Below are positions 42,318 through 51,666 of a DNA stretch of 64,000 nt, one piece after another; the first letter of the stretch is position 1, and every line of letters begins with the position of its first letter. Location: positions 1-64,000 of the forward strand of contig NZ_VNJI01000041.1 in assembly GCF_007786445.1 (NCBI RefSeq), given 5' to 3'. Position numbers and translations under genes: made by a program. This DNA is from Paenibacillus cremeus (GTDB lineage: Bacteria > Bacillota > Bacilli > Paenibacillales > NBRC-103111). The notes beneath the pieces are model-generated. The model had not been told where the DNA came from. It saw nothing but the letters and a program-made list of their open reading frames with translations, and made no database searches.

Positions 42318-43637
42318 CTATGTTTTTTCAACAATTGAAAGTAACCCATGCTCCTTTAATTTCTCTATCAGTGAATATAATTGCCAGACCGGCACATCTA
42401 TTTTATTACTTATATCAACCAAATCATTTATTCCATCTGCATATGCAATGAAATTCATCATATCTCTTACATTATTTCTGGTTTCTTTAGTGCTTATTGT
42501 CGGATATAATCCGTATTTTCCCAACTGTGGTTCACCAAGGCAATTGATTTTATACTTTTCATTCCTTTCTAATAGCTTAATGCAATCCTTTAATAAATCA
42601 TAGCTTCCAAATAATCCAGAAGGTGTGACTAAATCTAAATCATCTAATGATGTATGATATTCTGGATAAGTAGCATATTTACTTCGCATTACACTTGCAA
42701 CAGGCAAATCTATACCAGGGCTACAATATTGCCTCTCATCACTGCCACGATCAAGGTAGGTATACGACACAAAGTCAGGATGTTTATATGATAAAATATT
42801 TAATGCTACTTTATCTGCTAATGAATTTCCTTCTCTTGAAGGTAAATAAGAATAGGTTCTATCATCACCTACGCAAGTAATGTTAAAACCAGCAATAATA
42901 TTTTTTTTCATTATGTTTAAATTATTGCTTAGGTATGTTATAGATCCTATAGTCTCTGGTATAAAAACAATTCGATAGGTATATTTCCTTGATGTATTAA
43001 TTATCCATTTCGCTAGATATGTTGTAACCACAGGACCAGATAACTCATTATTTGCCATAGATGGGTGGCATATATAGGTAGACAAAAATATTTCTTCTTC
43101 CGTTTCCCCAGGTATTAGTAGTTCTCCATATGTTAAGTGACCATCTTTCAATTCACTGTCAATATAAACTCTATATTTCCCCTTTTTTAACTGATTCCTT
43201 TGTTTTTGGGAAATACAAAAGCCCCATCGTTCTCTATAATAAGAAGTTATATAAGGAATAGCATCCGGTTGTTGTTCTAGTGAATAAAGATGCTCTTGAA
43301 GTTCATCTAATTCTAAATATTTATCCACAGGTACAGAATAACCTAAAACATGAAGATTGTTTTTTTTAAAATCAATGATTTTATTTCCTTCTTCATCAAG
43401 AATATATGCATCCTTAATATTCCATTCTTTTGGTACAGTCCAGTCAAAAACTTTCGTACCGCTCGGTACTTCGAAAATTTTGATAGGTATATCTTTCTGA
43501 ATTATTTTTAGTGTTTCTCTTACACCATCCCCTGTAATACTTCTACAAATTGGGAACAAACGATTCAAAAAATCATACATGTGATTTCCACTTATTATGG
43601 AATTATTTATTTCAATGTTATTTTCTTTTAATATCAT
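42318..43637 (-). CDS. DUF4910 aminopeptidase-like protein of the pseudaminic acid cluster
   Basis: A 439-residue protein resembling DUF4910: a zinc-aminopeptidase-like fold with an inserted domain and a C-terminal winged helix (DVPVWQLYSLIEKLKEHGLL). Metal-ligand candidates are seen in TYICHPSMANNELSGP, LDRGSDERQYCSPG and TYPEYHTSLDDLD. AGGTGACAG precedes ATG. It is the last gene of the operon, directly after pseG. Homologues occur in surface-glycan and sialic-acid gene clusters, where a deacylation or glycan-modifying role has been suggested by context only. The substrate is unknown; a sugar N-acyl group is possible. Confidence 0.7.
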   Translation of the reverse strand: MILKENNIEINNSIISGNHMYDFLNRLFPICRSITGDGVRETLKIIQKDIPIKIFEVPSGTKVFDWTVPKEWNIKDAYILDEEGNKIIDFKKNNLHVLGYSVPVDKYLELDELQEHLYSLEQQPDAIPYITSYYRERWGFCISQKQRNQLKKGKYRVYIDSELKDGHLTYGELLIPGETEEEIFLSTYICHPSMANNELSGPVVTTYLAKWIINTSRKYTYRIVFIPETIGSITYLSNNLNIMKKNIIAGFNITCVGDDRTYSYLPSREGNSLADKVALNILSYKHPDFVSYTYLDRGSDERQYCSPGIDLPVASVMRSKYATYPEYHTSLDDLDLVTPSGLFGSYDLLKDCIKLLERNEKYKINCLGEPQLGKYGLYPTISTKETRNNVRDMMNFIAYADGINDLVDISNKIDVPVWQLYSLIEKLKEHGLLSIVEKT

Positions 43638-43653
43638 TCTGTCACCTAGTTTC

Positions 43654-44655
43654 TTAAGAATTTGATTTTACAATTAGTGGATGTATCACTTCTATAACCC
43701 TTTTCGCACCTCTTCCATCTACCAAATCAAAAATTGCATCATTGTAGCAATTAGGTTGATCCATTAAATGTATTATTTCTTTATTTAAATCGTTATACTC
43801 AATTTGGGGATGTTTACCGATATACGAAATCCCTAGGGTCAAAAAATATTTGCAAGCAATGTCCTGGTTATCTGCTATACTGAAAATAATTGGCATTGTT
43901 CTTTGTGATAAGACTTCATAAATGGTGCTTCCCCCTGCGGTTATTACCACAATAGATTCCCTAATGTAATCACATAAACTTACAGGTTTATGGATTAGTT
44001 CTGTCTTTTCATCTTTTATCTGCTCCAAATTATATATTAAATCTTGCTCATACCCTGGTCCTATAACAATTCGTTTCATATAGGGTAATTGTCTTATACT
44101 ATTTAATATATGAAAGGAGATATTAAAGGGATCTGTACCGCCAGTCGTAATTAATATACCGTTCTTATGTTCATATTTTTCATTTTCATATTTACTTCTT
44201 TTCCAATACTCTTCTTTCATCACTAGATACTTAGGTCCCAAAAGATAGAGACTATTATTGTTTGTTTTGTATTGTAATTCTCCCGCATGAATATTTCCAT
44301 TTAACACTATATCAGGAATAGTAGAATCATATAGATCGTTATTATCATCAAAAATCATTAGTTTAGATATTTTTTTTACTTTTATAAGATAATCATTTTT
44401 AGCCAAATAAGTATCTAGAATAAACAGTTGAGGATTTAAAGTTTCAATGATTTCGATATCATTTTCGAAAGAATTACTTATTATATAATCAATTTCTGAA
44501 TAAATTAACTGATCCATCAACTGGCTATTAATAATAAATACAACATTTAATTTATTATCATAATTTAAAAATGCTTTTGCTAATGAAACCGACCTAAAGA
44601 AGTGACCATAACCTATTCCATGCCCACCTAATGTTCTAAATACAATAGTTTTCAA
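43654..44655 (-). CDS. pseG: UDP-sugar hydrolase PseG/SpsG-like
   Basis: About 333 residues, a GT-B-fold hydrolase. The N-terminal loop TLGGHGIGYGHFFRSVSLAK holds the family's GxGH motif with the catalytic His, and the C-terminal half holds TTGGTDPFNISFHI and ITAGGSTIYEVLSQ for UDP binding. PseG removes UDP from 2,4-diacetamido-2,4,6-trideoxy-altrose before condensation by PseI. A TTG start at 44,655 is preferred (GGAG ten bases upstream); it overlaps the pseI stop as TTGA. An alternative TTG lies at 44,670. Confidence 0.82.
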   Translation of the reverse strand: MKTIVFRTLGGHGIGYGHFFRSVSLAKAFLNYDNKLNVVFIINSQLMDQLIYSEIDYIISNSFENDIEIIETLNPQLFILDTYLAKNDYLIKVKKISKLMIFDDNNDLYDSTIPDIVLNGNIHAGELQYKTNNNSLYLLGPKYLVMKEEYWKRSKYENEKYEHKNGILITTGGTDPFNISFHILNSIRQLPYMKRIVIGPGYEQDLIYNLEQIKDEKTELIHKPVSLCDYIRESIVVITAGGSTIYEVLSQRTMPIIFSIADNQDIACKYFLTLGISYIGKHPQIEYNDLNKEIIHLMDQPNCYNDAIFDLVDGRGAKRVIEVIHPLIVKSNS

Positions 44656-45668
44656 TTCAAATAACTCCAATCAACGGGTGTCCCTCTCTTGATATCTTTA
44701 GATGCCTTTTTTCCTAAAACTTCATTATAATATCTTGGGTGAAGACCATAGCCTGGTCTTACAGATTTCATATTTTTTTCAGTAATTTGTTCACCTTCCT
44801 TTATATCAGCAGAAAAAAATAATGATCTTGAAAAACTCCTGCTTTTAACACTTTTTTCACTCAAATCATAATTCACTTTTCCTAGAGCTTGTTCCAAATT
44901 TCTAATTTCTTGAACCATTTCTTTAAATTCATTTATTTCCATAGAGAACGAAGCATCTGGCCCACCAATATTTCTGTCTAAAATTATATGTTTCTCAATG
45001 ACTTTTGCTCCTAGAGCTACTGCACCCAGTGCAACTGTGCTTCCCATTGAATGATCCGATAAACCTACCTCTACATCAAAAGTTTCCTTCATATTCGGAA
45101 TAGTTAGAATATTCATTTCTTGAAATGGAGCTGGATAAGAACTTGTACATTTTAGAAGTGTAATTCTTTGGTTACCCTCTGCCTTACAAGCATCAACAGC
45201 TTCTTTAATTTCACTAATCGTTGCAACTCCTGTTGATATAATAATAGGTTTTGCCTTGGAAGCAATATATTTAATTAAGGGTATATCCGTAATTTCAAAA
45301 GAAGCCACCTTATATACTGGACAGTTAAGGCTTTCAAGTAGGTCAACAGCACTTTTATCAAAGGGAGAGGAAAAAATAGTAATTCCAATCTCTTTTGCAA
45401 ATTCAAAAAGCTCTTTATGCCATTCCCATGGAGTGTACGCCTCTTTGTATAACTTATATAAGGTAGTTCCATCCCAAACTGTACCTTGATTTATTTGAAA
45501 ATACTCGTTATCACAATCCAAAGTGATAGTATCCGGTGTATATGTCTGAATTTTCACGGCATCTGCACCAGCCTTCTTAGCAGCATATATCGTTTTCTTT
45601 GCTATCTCAATATCATGTCCATGGTTTGCTGATACTTCGGCAATTATATTAACGTTCTCTTTAAACAT
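44652..45668 (-). CDS. pseI: Pseudaminic acid synthase, NeuB family
   Basis: A 338-residue two-domain enzyme. The NeuB TIM barrel starts NVNIIAEVSANHGHDIEIAK and has ADAVKIQTYTPDTI, FSSPFDKSAVDLLE and LLKCTSSYPAPFQEMN. The C-terminal SAF/antifreeze-like domain starts around LFFSADIKEGEQITEKNM. It condenses the PseG product with phosphoenolpyruvate to give the nine-carbon acid. B. subtilis SpsE is homologous. Context with PseC, PseH and PseG favours pseudaminic rather than legionaminic acid. Confidence 0.85.
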   Translation of the reverse strand: MFKENVNIIAEVSANHGHDIEIAKKTIYAAKKAGADAVKIQTYTPDTITLDCDNEYFQINQGTVWDGTTLYKLYKEAYTPWEWHKELFEFAKEIGITIFSSPFDKSAVDLLESLNCPVYKVASFEITDIPLIKYIASKAKPIIISTGVATISEIKEAVDACKAEGNQRITLLKCTSSYPAPFQEMNILTIPNMKETFDVEVGLSDHSMGSTVALGAVALGAKVIEKHIILDRNIGGPDASFSMEINEFKEMVQEIRNLEQALGKVNYDLSEKSVKSRSFSRSLFFSADIKEGEQITEKNMKSVRPGYGLHPRYYNEVLGKKASKDIKRGTPVDWSYLN

Positions 45669-45693
45669 CTAATAAAACCTCTCTTTTTTAATA

Positions 45694-46146
45694 TTACTGA
45701 CTTTGAGAATAAAACACGTTTATCTCAGATTCCTCTTTCATTATATATCCTGCTCTAATAAAAGCTTTTATTGAAGCAATATTACAAGACTTAACCTTAC
45801 CAATTAATAGACAATTTATGTATCGATCCTTTATTAATTTCAGTAAAGCGGTAGCATAACCTTGCCCACGATGTTCTCTTGATATACTATAATTTATAAT
45901 AAAGGAATTACTCTCATTATTTTCCAATCTTATCATTCCAACTTTTTTATTGTTGGCCTCAAAAATATAAAAATATGAATCATTTGAAGCCAACTTATTA
46001 CTAAACCAACTAACATGTTCATCATAATTTAATTCGTTGGAATTAAAAGAATTTTCTCTTACGGTTTTATCATTAGCCCATTCAAATATTAAATCGCATT
46101 CTTCGAGGGTAACGTTTCTTAATTTGTAATCCACCTTAATTTCCAT
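45694..46146 (-). CDS. pseH: GNAT N-acetyltransferase PseH-like
   Basis: A 150-residue GNAT fold. The N-terminal LEECDLIFEWANDKTVRENS and the acetyl-CoA loop EHRGQGYATALLKLI (Q/R-x-x-G-x-G/A) are typical of PseH, which acetylates N4 of UDP-4-amino-altrosamine. AGAGGTT lies before ATG. It sits between pseF and pseI, the usual neighbourhood. Confidence 0.8.
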   Translation of the reverse strand: MEIKVDYKLRNVTLEECDLIFEWANDKTVRENSFNSNELNYDEHVSWFSNKLASNDSYFYIFEANNKKVGMIRLENNESNSFIINYSISREHRGQGYATALLKLIKDRYINCLLIGKVKSCNIASIKAFIRAGYIMKEESEINVFYSQSQ

Positions 46147-46149
46147 TTA

Positions 46150-46884
46150 TTAACCTCTTAAGTTTTTTTGGGCTACATCACTGTTTAGTGATATAATGTG
46201 CGGGTTTTTCCTAAAAAACACTAACAAATCCGTATATGAATAATTATTAACGTTTATTGATTCCAGCGTCCTCTTAATTACCTCAAAATCCTCAGTAGTA
46301 TCAAGTGTACATCTTATGTAAGAATTATCCTCGTCATCAAGATACTGTTCTATTTTAAATAACTGATCATTCTCATAAATATAAGGTGTAACATGCTCTC
46401 TTTGGTAATTTTCACTTGCCTTATTGAAAGAAGTTTCTAATACTTGAAAACTAAAAATCTCACAATCAAGTCCTCTAGGATAAGTTCTTGTAATAGTGTT
46501 ACTTAAATAATCACATGTAGTCGTTTTAAATATTCTAATCATATTATCCATCACTTCAGCGTCAATCAAAGGACAATCAGATGTTACTCTTACTATGACT
46601 TCAGCATTATTCTCTTTTGCTGCAAAGTAATATCTTGATAAAACATCATCTTCAGAACCTTTGAAATATTTCACTCCAAGTCTCGTTGCTTCCACAGCTA
46701 TAATGTTATCTTCTTCTTTAGGTGTTGTAGCTATAACTATCTCATCAACTTCTCTTGATTTTTTTAACCTGTCCACAACATGCTCTAAAACAGTTTTATC
46801 TGCGATTCGTTTCATAACCTTTCCGGGTAATCGAGTAGAACCCATCCTGGCTTGGATTATCACTACTACTTTCAAAACCATCAC
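46150..46884 (-). CDS. pseF: CMP-sugar cytidylyltransferase, SpsF/PseF-like
   Basis: A 244-residue nucleotidyltransferase: VVVIIQARMGSTRLPGKVMK (nucleotide-binding loop), GSEDDVLSRYYFAAKE and VRVTSDCPLIDAEVMD (metal Asp). It resembles SpsF of B. subtilis spore-polysaccharide synthesis more than canonical PseF, but fills the CMP-activation slot here. The gene begins within the pseC stop codon region (GTG at 46,884 or ATG at 46,881), so the two are coupled. Confidence 0.78.
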   Translation of the reverse strand: MMVLKVVVIIQARMGSTRLPGKVMKRIADKTVLEHVVDRLKKSREVDEIVIATTPKEEDNIIAVEATRLGVKYFKGSEDDVLSRYYFAAKENNAEVIVRVTSDCPLIDAEVMDNMIRIFKTTTCDYLSNTITRTYPRGLDCEIFSFQVLETSFNKASENYQREHVTPYIYENDQLFKIEQYLDDEDNSYIRCTLDTTEDFEVIKRTLESINVNNYSYTDLLVFFRKNPHIISLNSDVAQKNLRG

Positions 46885-48074
46885 TACTTTCTATAATAAC
46901 TAATAATTTTGTAAAATCCATTTATCACGTCTCTAATATCATCGTTTGACATAGCAGGGAATAACGGAACAGAAAGCATACAATTATATAAATCTTCAGC
47001 ATTAGGACAAAGTCCTTTTTCATATCCTAACTTTTGATAATATGGATGCCAATACACAGGTATATAGTGTACATGCACACCTATATTTTCCGCTATTAAT
47101 GCCTGAAATATTTCCTTTCTATCTGCTTTTAATTTTGGCAAATCAAGCTTTAATACATACAAATGATTTACTGTATCCGAGAACCCCTCGTTTTTTTGTA
47201 AAATTACACCATCAAGATTTGTAAATGCTTCATTATAAATGTTAACGATCTCTTTCCTTCTGGAAATAAACCAATCTAATTTCTTCATCTGGCTAATCCC
47301 TAAAGCACACTGAAAATCAGTAATACGGTAATTAAACCCTAAATCAAGTTGCTCATAGTACCAACCGCCACCATCTTTATTTTCAAGTTGATTAACGTCC
47401 CTAGTTATAAAATGAGATCTAAAGTTGGTAAGCTTAGTATAATACTCCTTATTATTAGTAGTAATAATTCCACCTTCACCAGTTGTGATGGTTTTTACTG
47501 GATGGAAGCTAAATTCAGTCATATCTACCAAGCCGCCAACTCGTTTTTCTTTGTACTTAGTTCCAAGAGCATGCGCCGAATCTTCAATAATGACTATTTC
47601 CGTTCCTTTAACTAAATTTTTTAATGCATCAATATCGACTGCTTGACCTGTATAATCTACTGGAATAATTGCTTTAGTTTTTTTTGTTATTTTTTTTGCA
47701 ATATCATCAATATTTATATTAAAGTTATCTTTATTAATATCTGCAAAGACAGGAGTCCCTCCTAAATAAAGAACACAATTAGAAGATGCTGCAAAAGTGA
47801 TAGGTGTTGTTATTACTTCGTCCCCAGGCTGAATCCCTGCAGCGAAACATGCTCCGTGTAAAGCAGCTGTCCCATTAGCAAATGCGACTGCATATTTGGC
47901 ACCTACATAATCTGCAATCACTTCTTCAAATTTTTTAGCCATCGGTCCTGTTGTCAAAAAATCACTTTTTAAAACTTCACTTACTGCTCTACAGTCGTTA
48001 TCATCTATATATTGTTTCGCGTATGGTAAAGGATTACTTCTAATAGGAGTACCGCCTAGAATAGCTGGTAACAT
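46884..48074 (-). CDS. pseC: DegT/DnrJ/EryC1 aminotransferase PseC-like
   Basis: A 396-residue PLP enzyme. The active-site lysine is in FSFHPVKTITTGEGG; other family marks are FANGTAALHGACFAAG and IIEDSAHALGTKY. PseC transfers an amino group from glutamate to C4 of UDP-2-acetamido-2,6-dideoxy-L-arabino-hexos-4-ulose. It is homologous to SpsC. It starts a sub-block after a 155-bp gap, which could hold an internal promoter though none is clear. Confidence 0.83.
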   Translation of the reverse strand: MLPAILGGTPIRSNPLPYAKQYIDDNDCRAVSEVLKSDFLTTGPMAKKFEEVIADYVGAKYAVAFANGTAALHGACFAAGIQPGDEVITTPITFAASSNCVLYLGGTPVFADINKDNFNINIDDIAKKITKKTKAIIPVDYTGQAVDIDALKNLVKGTEIVIIEDSAHALGTKYKEKRVGGLVDMTEFSFHPVKTITTGEGGIITTNNKEYYTKLTNFRSHFITRDVNQLENKDGGGWYYEQLDLGFNYRITDFQCALGISQMKKLDWFISRRKEIVNIYNEAFTNLDGVILQKNEGFSDTVNHLYVLKLDLPKLKADRKEIFQALIAENIGVHVHYIPVYWHPYYQKLGYEKGLCPNAEDLYNCMLSVPLFPAMSNDDIRDVINGFYKIISYYRK

Positions 48075-48229
48075 TGTTAATTTCCTCCGGTATTCAAAAA
48101 TTGTTTTTATCTCTTTTTTATTAATTAAAATAGTTGATTAGATCACGTTATTAAAGAAAGCTAAAAGTTTTTTTCAAATTGACTATAAAATGCCCTGATG
48201 CATTATTTCCGATAGTTATGAGACAATTT

Positions 48230-49360
48230 TCATTGCATGTTACCCCAAACAATTCTATTCACATAATCTGTGTATGATAAAATAATTCTTACTACTTTTT
48301 CTGATACATTGGGCATAGTATAATCCCCTACAAACCTTAGTGTATCTTTTTCTTGTGTTTCTAGGATTTCTAATCCTTGCAAAATCCTTTCTTTTTTCAA
48401 GCCTACCATCATTACCGATGCCTCTTCCATTGATTCTGGTCTTTCATGAGCTTGTCTTATATTAAGCGCTTTAAATCCAAGGATTGATGACTCTTCGCTG
48501 ATAGTACCACTATCACTAAGGACAGCTTTAGCATTAAGTTGCAGTTTGATATAATCATTAAACCCTACAGGTTTCATCGTTTTTACCAACGGATTAAACT
48601 CTATACCTTTTGCTTTGATTTTATTCATAGTTCTTGGATGGGCACTTACAATCACAGGCATATTAAATTTTATTGCTATAGCATTTAAGCTATCAACTAG
48701 ATCTAAAAAGTTTATCTCTGAATTAATATTTTCTTCTCTGTGGGTCGATACCACAAAAAATTTTCTTTCTTCAAGATCTAATCTAACTAATACATCTGAT
48801 TTTTCGATGTCCTCTCTTCTAGAATTGATTACCTCTAACATTGGACTCCCAGTTTTAATAATTCTATCCGCAGGTAACCCTTCTCTTAACAAATACTCTC
48901 TTGCGATATCACTGTAAGTTAGATTGATATCAGATATATGATCAACAATTTTCCTATTTGTTTCTTCTGGTACTCTTTGATCAAAGCATCTATTACCTGC
49001 TTCCATATGGAAGATAGGAATATGCCTTTTTTTTGCCGCTATGGAACATAAGCAACTGTTAGTATCTCCAAGCACCAAGAAAGCATCTGGTTTTACTTCT
49101 TCAAGAATAGGATCGATTTTCATTAATATATTTCCGATGGTCTCTATAGCTGTGCCAACAGCTGCATTAAGGAAATAGTCCGGTTGCTTTAAGTTGAAAT
49201 CATTAAAGAACACTTCGTTTAGCTCGTAATCATAATTCTGCCCTGTGTGGACAAGTATATGCTCTATCGCTTCCGATTCTTCTAGTTTATTTATAATAGC
49301 TGACAATCTTATAATCTCTGGTCTTGTACCAACGACAGTTATTACTTTTAGTTTTTTCAT
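48230..49360 (-). CDS. capG: UDP-N-acetylglucosamine 2-epimerase-family enzyme CapG
   Basis: A 376-residue non-hydrolysing 2-epimerase: VVGTRPEIIRLSAI, HTGQNYDYELNEVFF, FLVLGDTNSCL, HMEAGNRCFDQRVPEE and LSDSGTISEESSILG. Length and location after capE-capF match CapG/WbjD, which epimerises UDP-N-acetyl-L-pneumosamine-type sugar to UDP-N-acetyl-L-fucosamine. GGAGG lies before ATG. Confidence 0.85.
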   Translation of the reverse strand: MKKLKVITVVGTRPEIIRLSAIINKLEESEAIEHILVHTGQNYDYELNEVFFNDFNLKQPDYFLNAAVGTAIETIGNILMKIDPILEEVKPDAFLVLGDTNSCLCSIAAKKRHIPIFHMEAGNRCFDQRVPEETNRKIVDHISDINLTYSDIAREYLLREGLPADRIIKTGSPMLEVINSRREDIEKSDVLVRLDLEERKFFVVSTHREENINSEINFLDLVDSLNAIAIKFNMPVIVSAHPRTMNKIKAKGIEFNPLVKTMKPVGFNDYIKLQLNAKAVLSDSGTISEESSILGFKALNIRQAHERPESMEEASVMMVGLKKERILQGLEILETQEKDTLRFVGDYTMPNVSEKVVRIILSYTDYVNRIVWGNMQ

Positions 49361-49365
49361 AATTT

Positions 49366-50475
49366 CTAAACCTCCAGATGGTAAGTATCTGGCTCTTTAG
49401 AATTAAAGGGTTCGTTAGCCCACATAATTGTAACCATATCTGTATCACCAAGGTTTTCAATGTTGTGAGTATAGCCAGTTGGAATATCTATTACTTCCAT
49501 TTTTGCCCCACTTACAAAATATTCAATGACTTCTTGACAATCAATTTTCCTAAAACGAATTACACCTGTACCACTTACCACAAGAAATTTTTCATTTTTA
49601 GTGTGATGCCAGTGGTTCCCTTTTGTTACCCTCGGTTTTGATACATTTATAGATACTTGTCCTCTATCGGTCGTTTTAATAAACTCTGTAAAGGATCCAC
49701 GATGATCACAATTCATTTTTAGGTTATAAGAAAAACTATCTTCTGGTAAATAACTTAAGTATGTACTATATAGTTTTTTAGAAAACTCATTCGACATGTC
49801 GGGTACACTTAAATCTATTCTACTTTCTTTAAAGCTTCTAATTAATTCGACTACTTTGCCTAGTGTTACAGAATAACTAGTAGGCACATTACAATAATCT
49901 CCAATAATCGTCGGCGAACCTTCCATCGCCTTAATGAACTCATTAACAACATCATCGATATAACATAAGTTAAGTTCTTTTTTGGGGTCATCTATCTTAA
50001 TATCTAAATCTCTTGCAATATTATGACAAAACGTTGCAATTACACTATTATAATTAGGTTTACACCATTTACCGAAAATATTAGAAAGGCGATATACTAA
50101 AACTTTAGCTCCATCTTCCTTATTGATAGCAAATAATAAATCCTCTGCTGCTTTCTTACTCTTTCCATAAGCATTGTTCTTCTCCGCCTGAATGGATGAG
50201 GTTAATAAAATAGGTGACGTATTACCGTAGGATTTAAGTAATTTCAATAATTCAGAAGTGGAACCATAGTTCTCATCCATAAACTCTTTATCATCATTAG
50301 GTCTATTAACTCCAGCTAAATGAAATACAAACTGGCACTCACTTACATATTTTCTAAATAGTATAATACTAGTCTCTCTTGTAACTTCCAAAATATCAGA
50401 GTAGCCCCTATTTTTCAGTTCAGCAATTAAATTTTTACCTAAGAAACCTTTTGCACCTGTGACGAGTATTTTCAT
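49366..50475 (-). CDS. capF: Bifunctional epimerase/reductase CapF
   Basis: A 369-residue protein, the same length as S. aureus CapF. The N-terminal SDR domain has VTGAKGFLGKNLIAEL and YGKSKKAAEDLL. The C-terminal cupin (from about 250) has GNHWHHTKNEKFLVVSG with zinc ligands and GYTHNIENLGDTDMV. The cupin epimerises C3 and the SDR reduces C4, giving UDP-6-deoxy-L-talosamine derivative on the way to L-FucNAc. Its ATG directly follows the capE stop. Confidence 0.9.
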   Translation of the reverse strand: MKILVTGAKGFLGKNLIAELKNRGYSDILEVTRETSIILFRKYVSECQFVFHLAGVNRPNDDKEFMDENYGSTSELLKLLKSYGNTSPILLTSSIQAEKNNAYGKSKKAAEDLLFAINKEDGAKVLVYRLSNIFGKWCKPNYNSVIATFCHNIARDLDIKIDDPKKELNLCYIDDVVNEFIKAMEGSPTIIGDYCNVPTSYSVTLGKVVELIRSFKESRIDLSVPDMSNEFSKKLYSTYLSYLPEDSFSYNLKMNCDHRGSFTEFIKTTDRGQVSINVSKPRVTKGNHWHHTKNEKFLVVSGTGVIRFRKIDCQEVIEYFVSGAKMEVIDIPTGYTHNIENLGDTDMVTIMWANEPFNSKEPDTYHLEV

Positions 50476-51495
50476 TCATCTATTCCAGCCTTTCAACTCT
50501 TCTCTTATATAGTCAAGTTTAAGTAACTTCTTAACAATTTGATCTTTATTAAGCAATTCAGTATTGTGCGAGTTATATTCCTGTTCACCTGATAATTGTT
50601 TATCTCCTTCTATAAAATACTTGTCATAATTTAGGTCCCTTTGGTCGGCTGGTACTCTAAAAAACTCCCCCATATCCTCCGCTACTACGTGTTCTTCTCT
50701 AGTAAGAAGAGTTTCATATAATTTTTCACCGTGACGTGTACCTATAATTTTAATATCATTATCTGCATTAAATAATTCCTTTAAAGCTTTGGCTAGTTCT
50801 CCAACTGTACATGCTGGAGCCTTTTGAACCATAATATCTCCGGCCTGAGCATTTTCAAATGCAAAAATAACTAACTCTACAGCTTCTTCCAAGCTCATTA
50901 GAAATCTTGTCATATTTGGGTCGGTTACTGTTAGAGGTTGTCCACTTTTTATTTGTTGTACGAATAGAGGGATAACTGAACCACGCGAGGCCATGACATT
51001 CCCGTATCTCGTACCACAAATTAGTGTTTTATCAGATGATACGGTTTTCGATTTAGCTATATAAACCTTTTCCATCATCGCCTTTGATATACCCATCGCA
51101 TTAATTGGATAGGCAGCCTTATCCGTTGAAAGGCAAATCACCTTTTTTATACCATATTCAATTGCGGCTGTTAATACATTATCAGTACCAATCACATTTG
51201 TCTTCACTGCTTCTAACGGAAAAAACTCACAAGATGGAACTTGTTTCAATGCTGCTGCATGGAAAATATAATCTACACCATGCATAGCATTTTTCAAACT
51301 TGAAAGATCCCTTACATCGCCCAAATAAAATTTCAATTTTCCGTTTTTATACATTTTACGCATATCATCTTGTTTTTTTTCATCACGTGAAAATATTCGA
51401 ATTTCTCTAATTTCTGTATCTAAAAATCTATTCATTACAGCATTACCGAAAGAACCTGTTCCACCTGTTATTAATAAAGTTTTATTATTGAACAT
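50476..51495 (-). CDS. capE: UDP-GlcNAc 4,6-dehydratase (5-inverting), CapE/PseB type
   Basis: A 339-residue extended SDR: ITGGTGSFGNAVMNRFL (NAD), FHAAALKQVPSCEFFP and CLSTDKAAYPINAMGISK, where Met replaces the usual SDR tyrosine in M-x-x-x-K as in CapE, PseB and FlaA1. It makes UDP-2-acetamido-2,6-dideoxy-L-arabino-hexos-4-ulose, the shared precursor of L-FucNAc (via CapF/CapG) and pseudaminic acid (via PseC). Sequence resembles S. aureus CapE strongly. AGGAGAAAT precedes ATG. No second PseB gene is in the window. Confidence 0.9.
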   Translation of the reverse strand: MFNNKTLLITGGTGSFGNAVMNRFLDTEIREIRIFSRDEKKQDDMRKMYKNGKLKFYLGDVRDLSSLKNAMHGVDYIFHAAALKQVPSCEFFPLEAVKTNVIGTDNVLTAAIEYGIKKVICLSTDKAAYPINAMGISKAMMEKVYIAKSKTVSSDKTLICGTRYGNVMASRGSVIPLFVQQIKSGQPLTVTDPNMTRFLMSLEEAVELVIFAFENAQAGDIMVQKAPACTVGELAKALKELFNADNDIKIIGTRHGEKLYETLLTREEHVVAEDMGEFFRVPADQRDLNYDKYFIEGDKQLSGEQEYNSHNTELLNKDQIVKKLLKLDYIREELKGWNR

Positions 51496-51666
51496 AATTA
51501 TTTCTCCTCATCTAATAACATGTATTATTAAAGTTTTTGCGAATAAAGATAAAGATAATTTTAGAAACTGAAGTGACGATAATATGTACTACTACACCAT
51601 TATTTGTTTTATTCAATTATCTTATATTCCTCAAATCATCATGCAATAGCATTAATTTTCAAATCT

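Noticed and set aside
42167-42349. Minus-strand 60-codon frame at the edge of the polysaccharide operon
   Set aside because: Overlaps the end of the DUF4910 gene, has no ribosome site and no recognisable domain.
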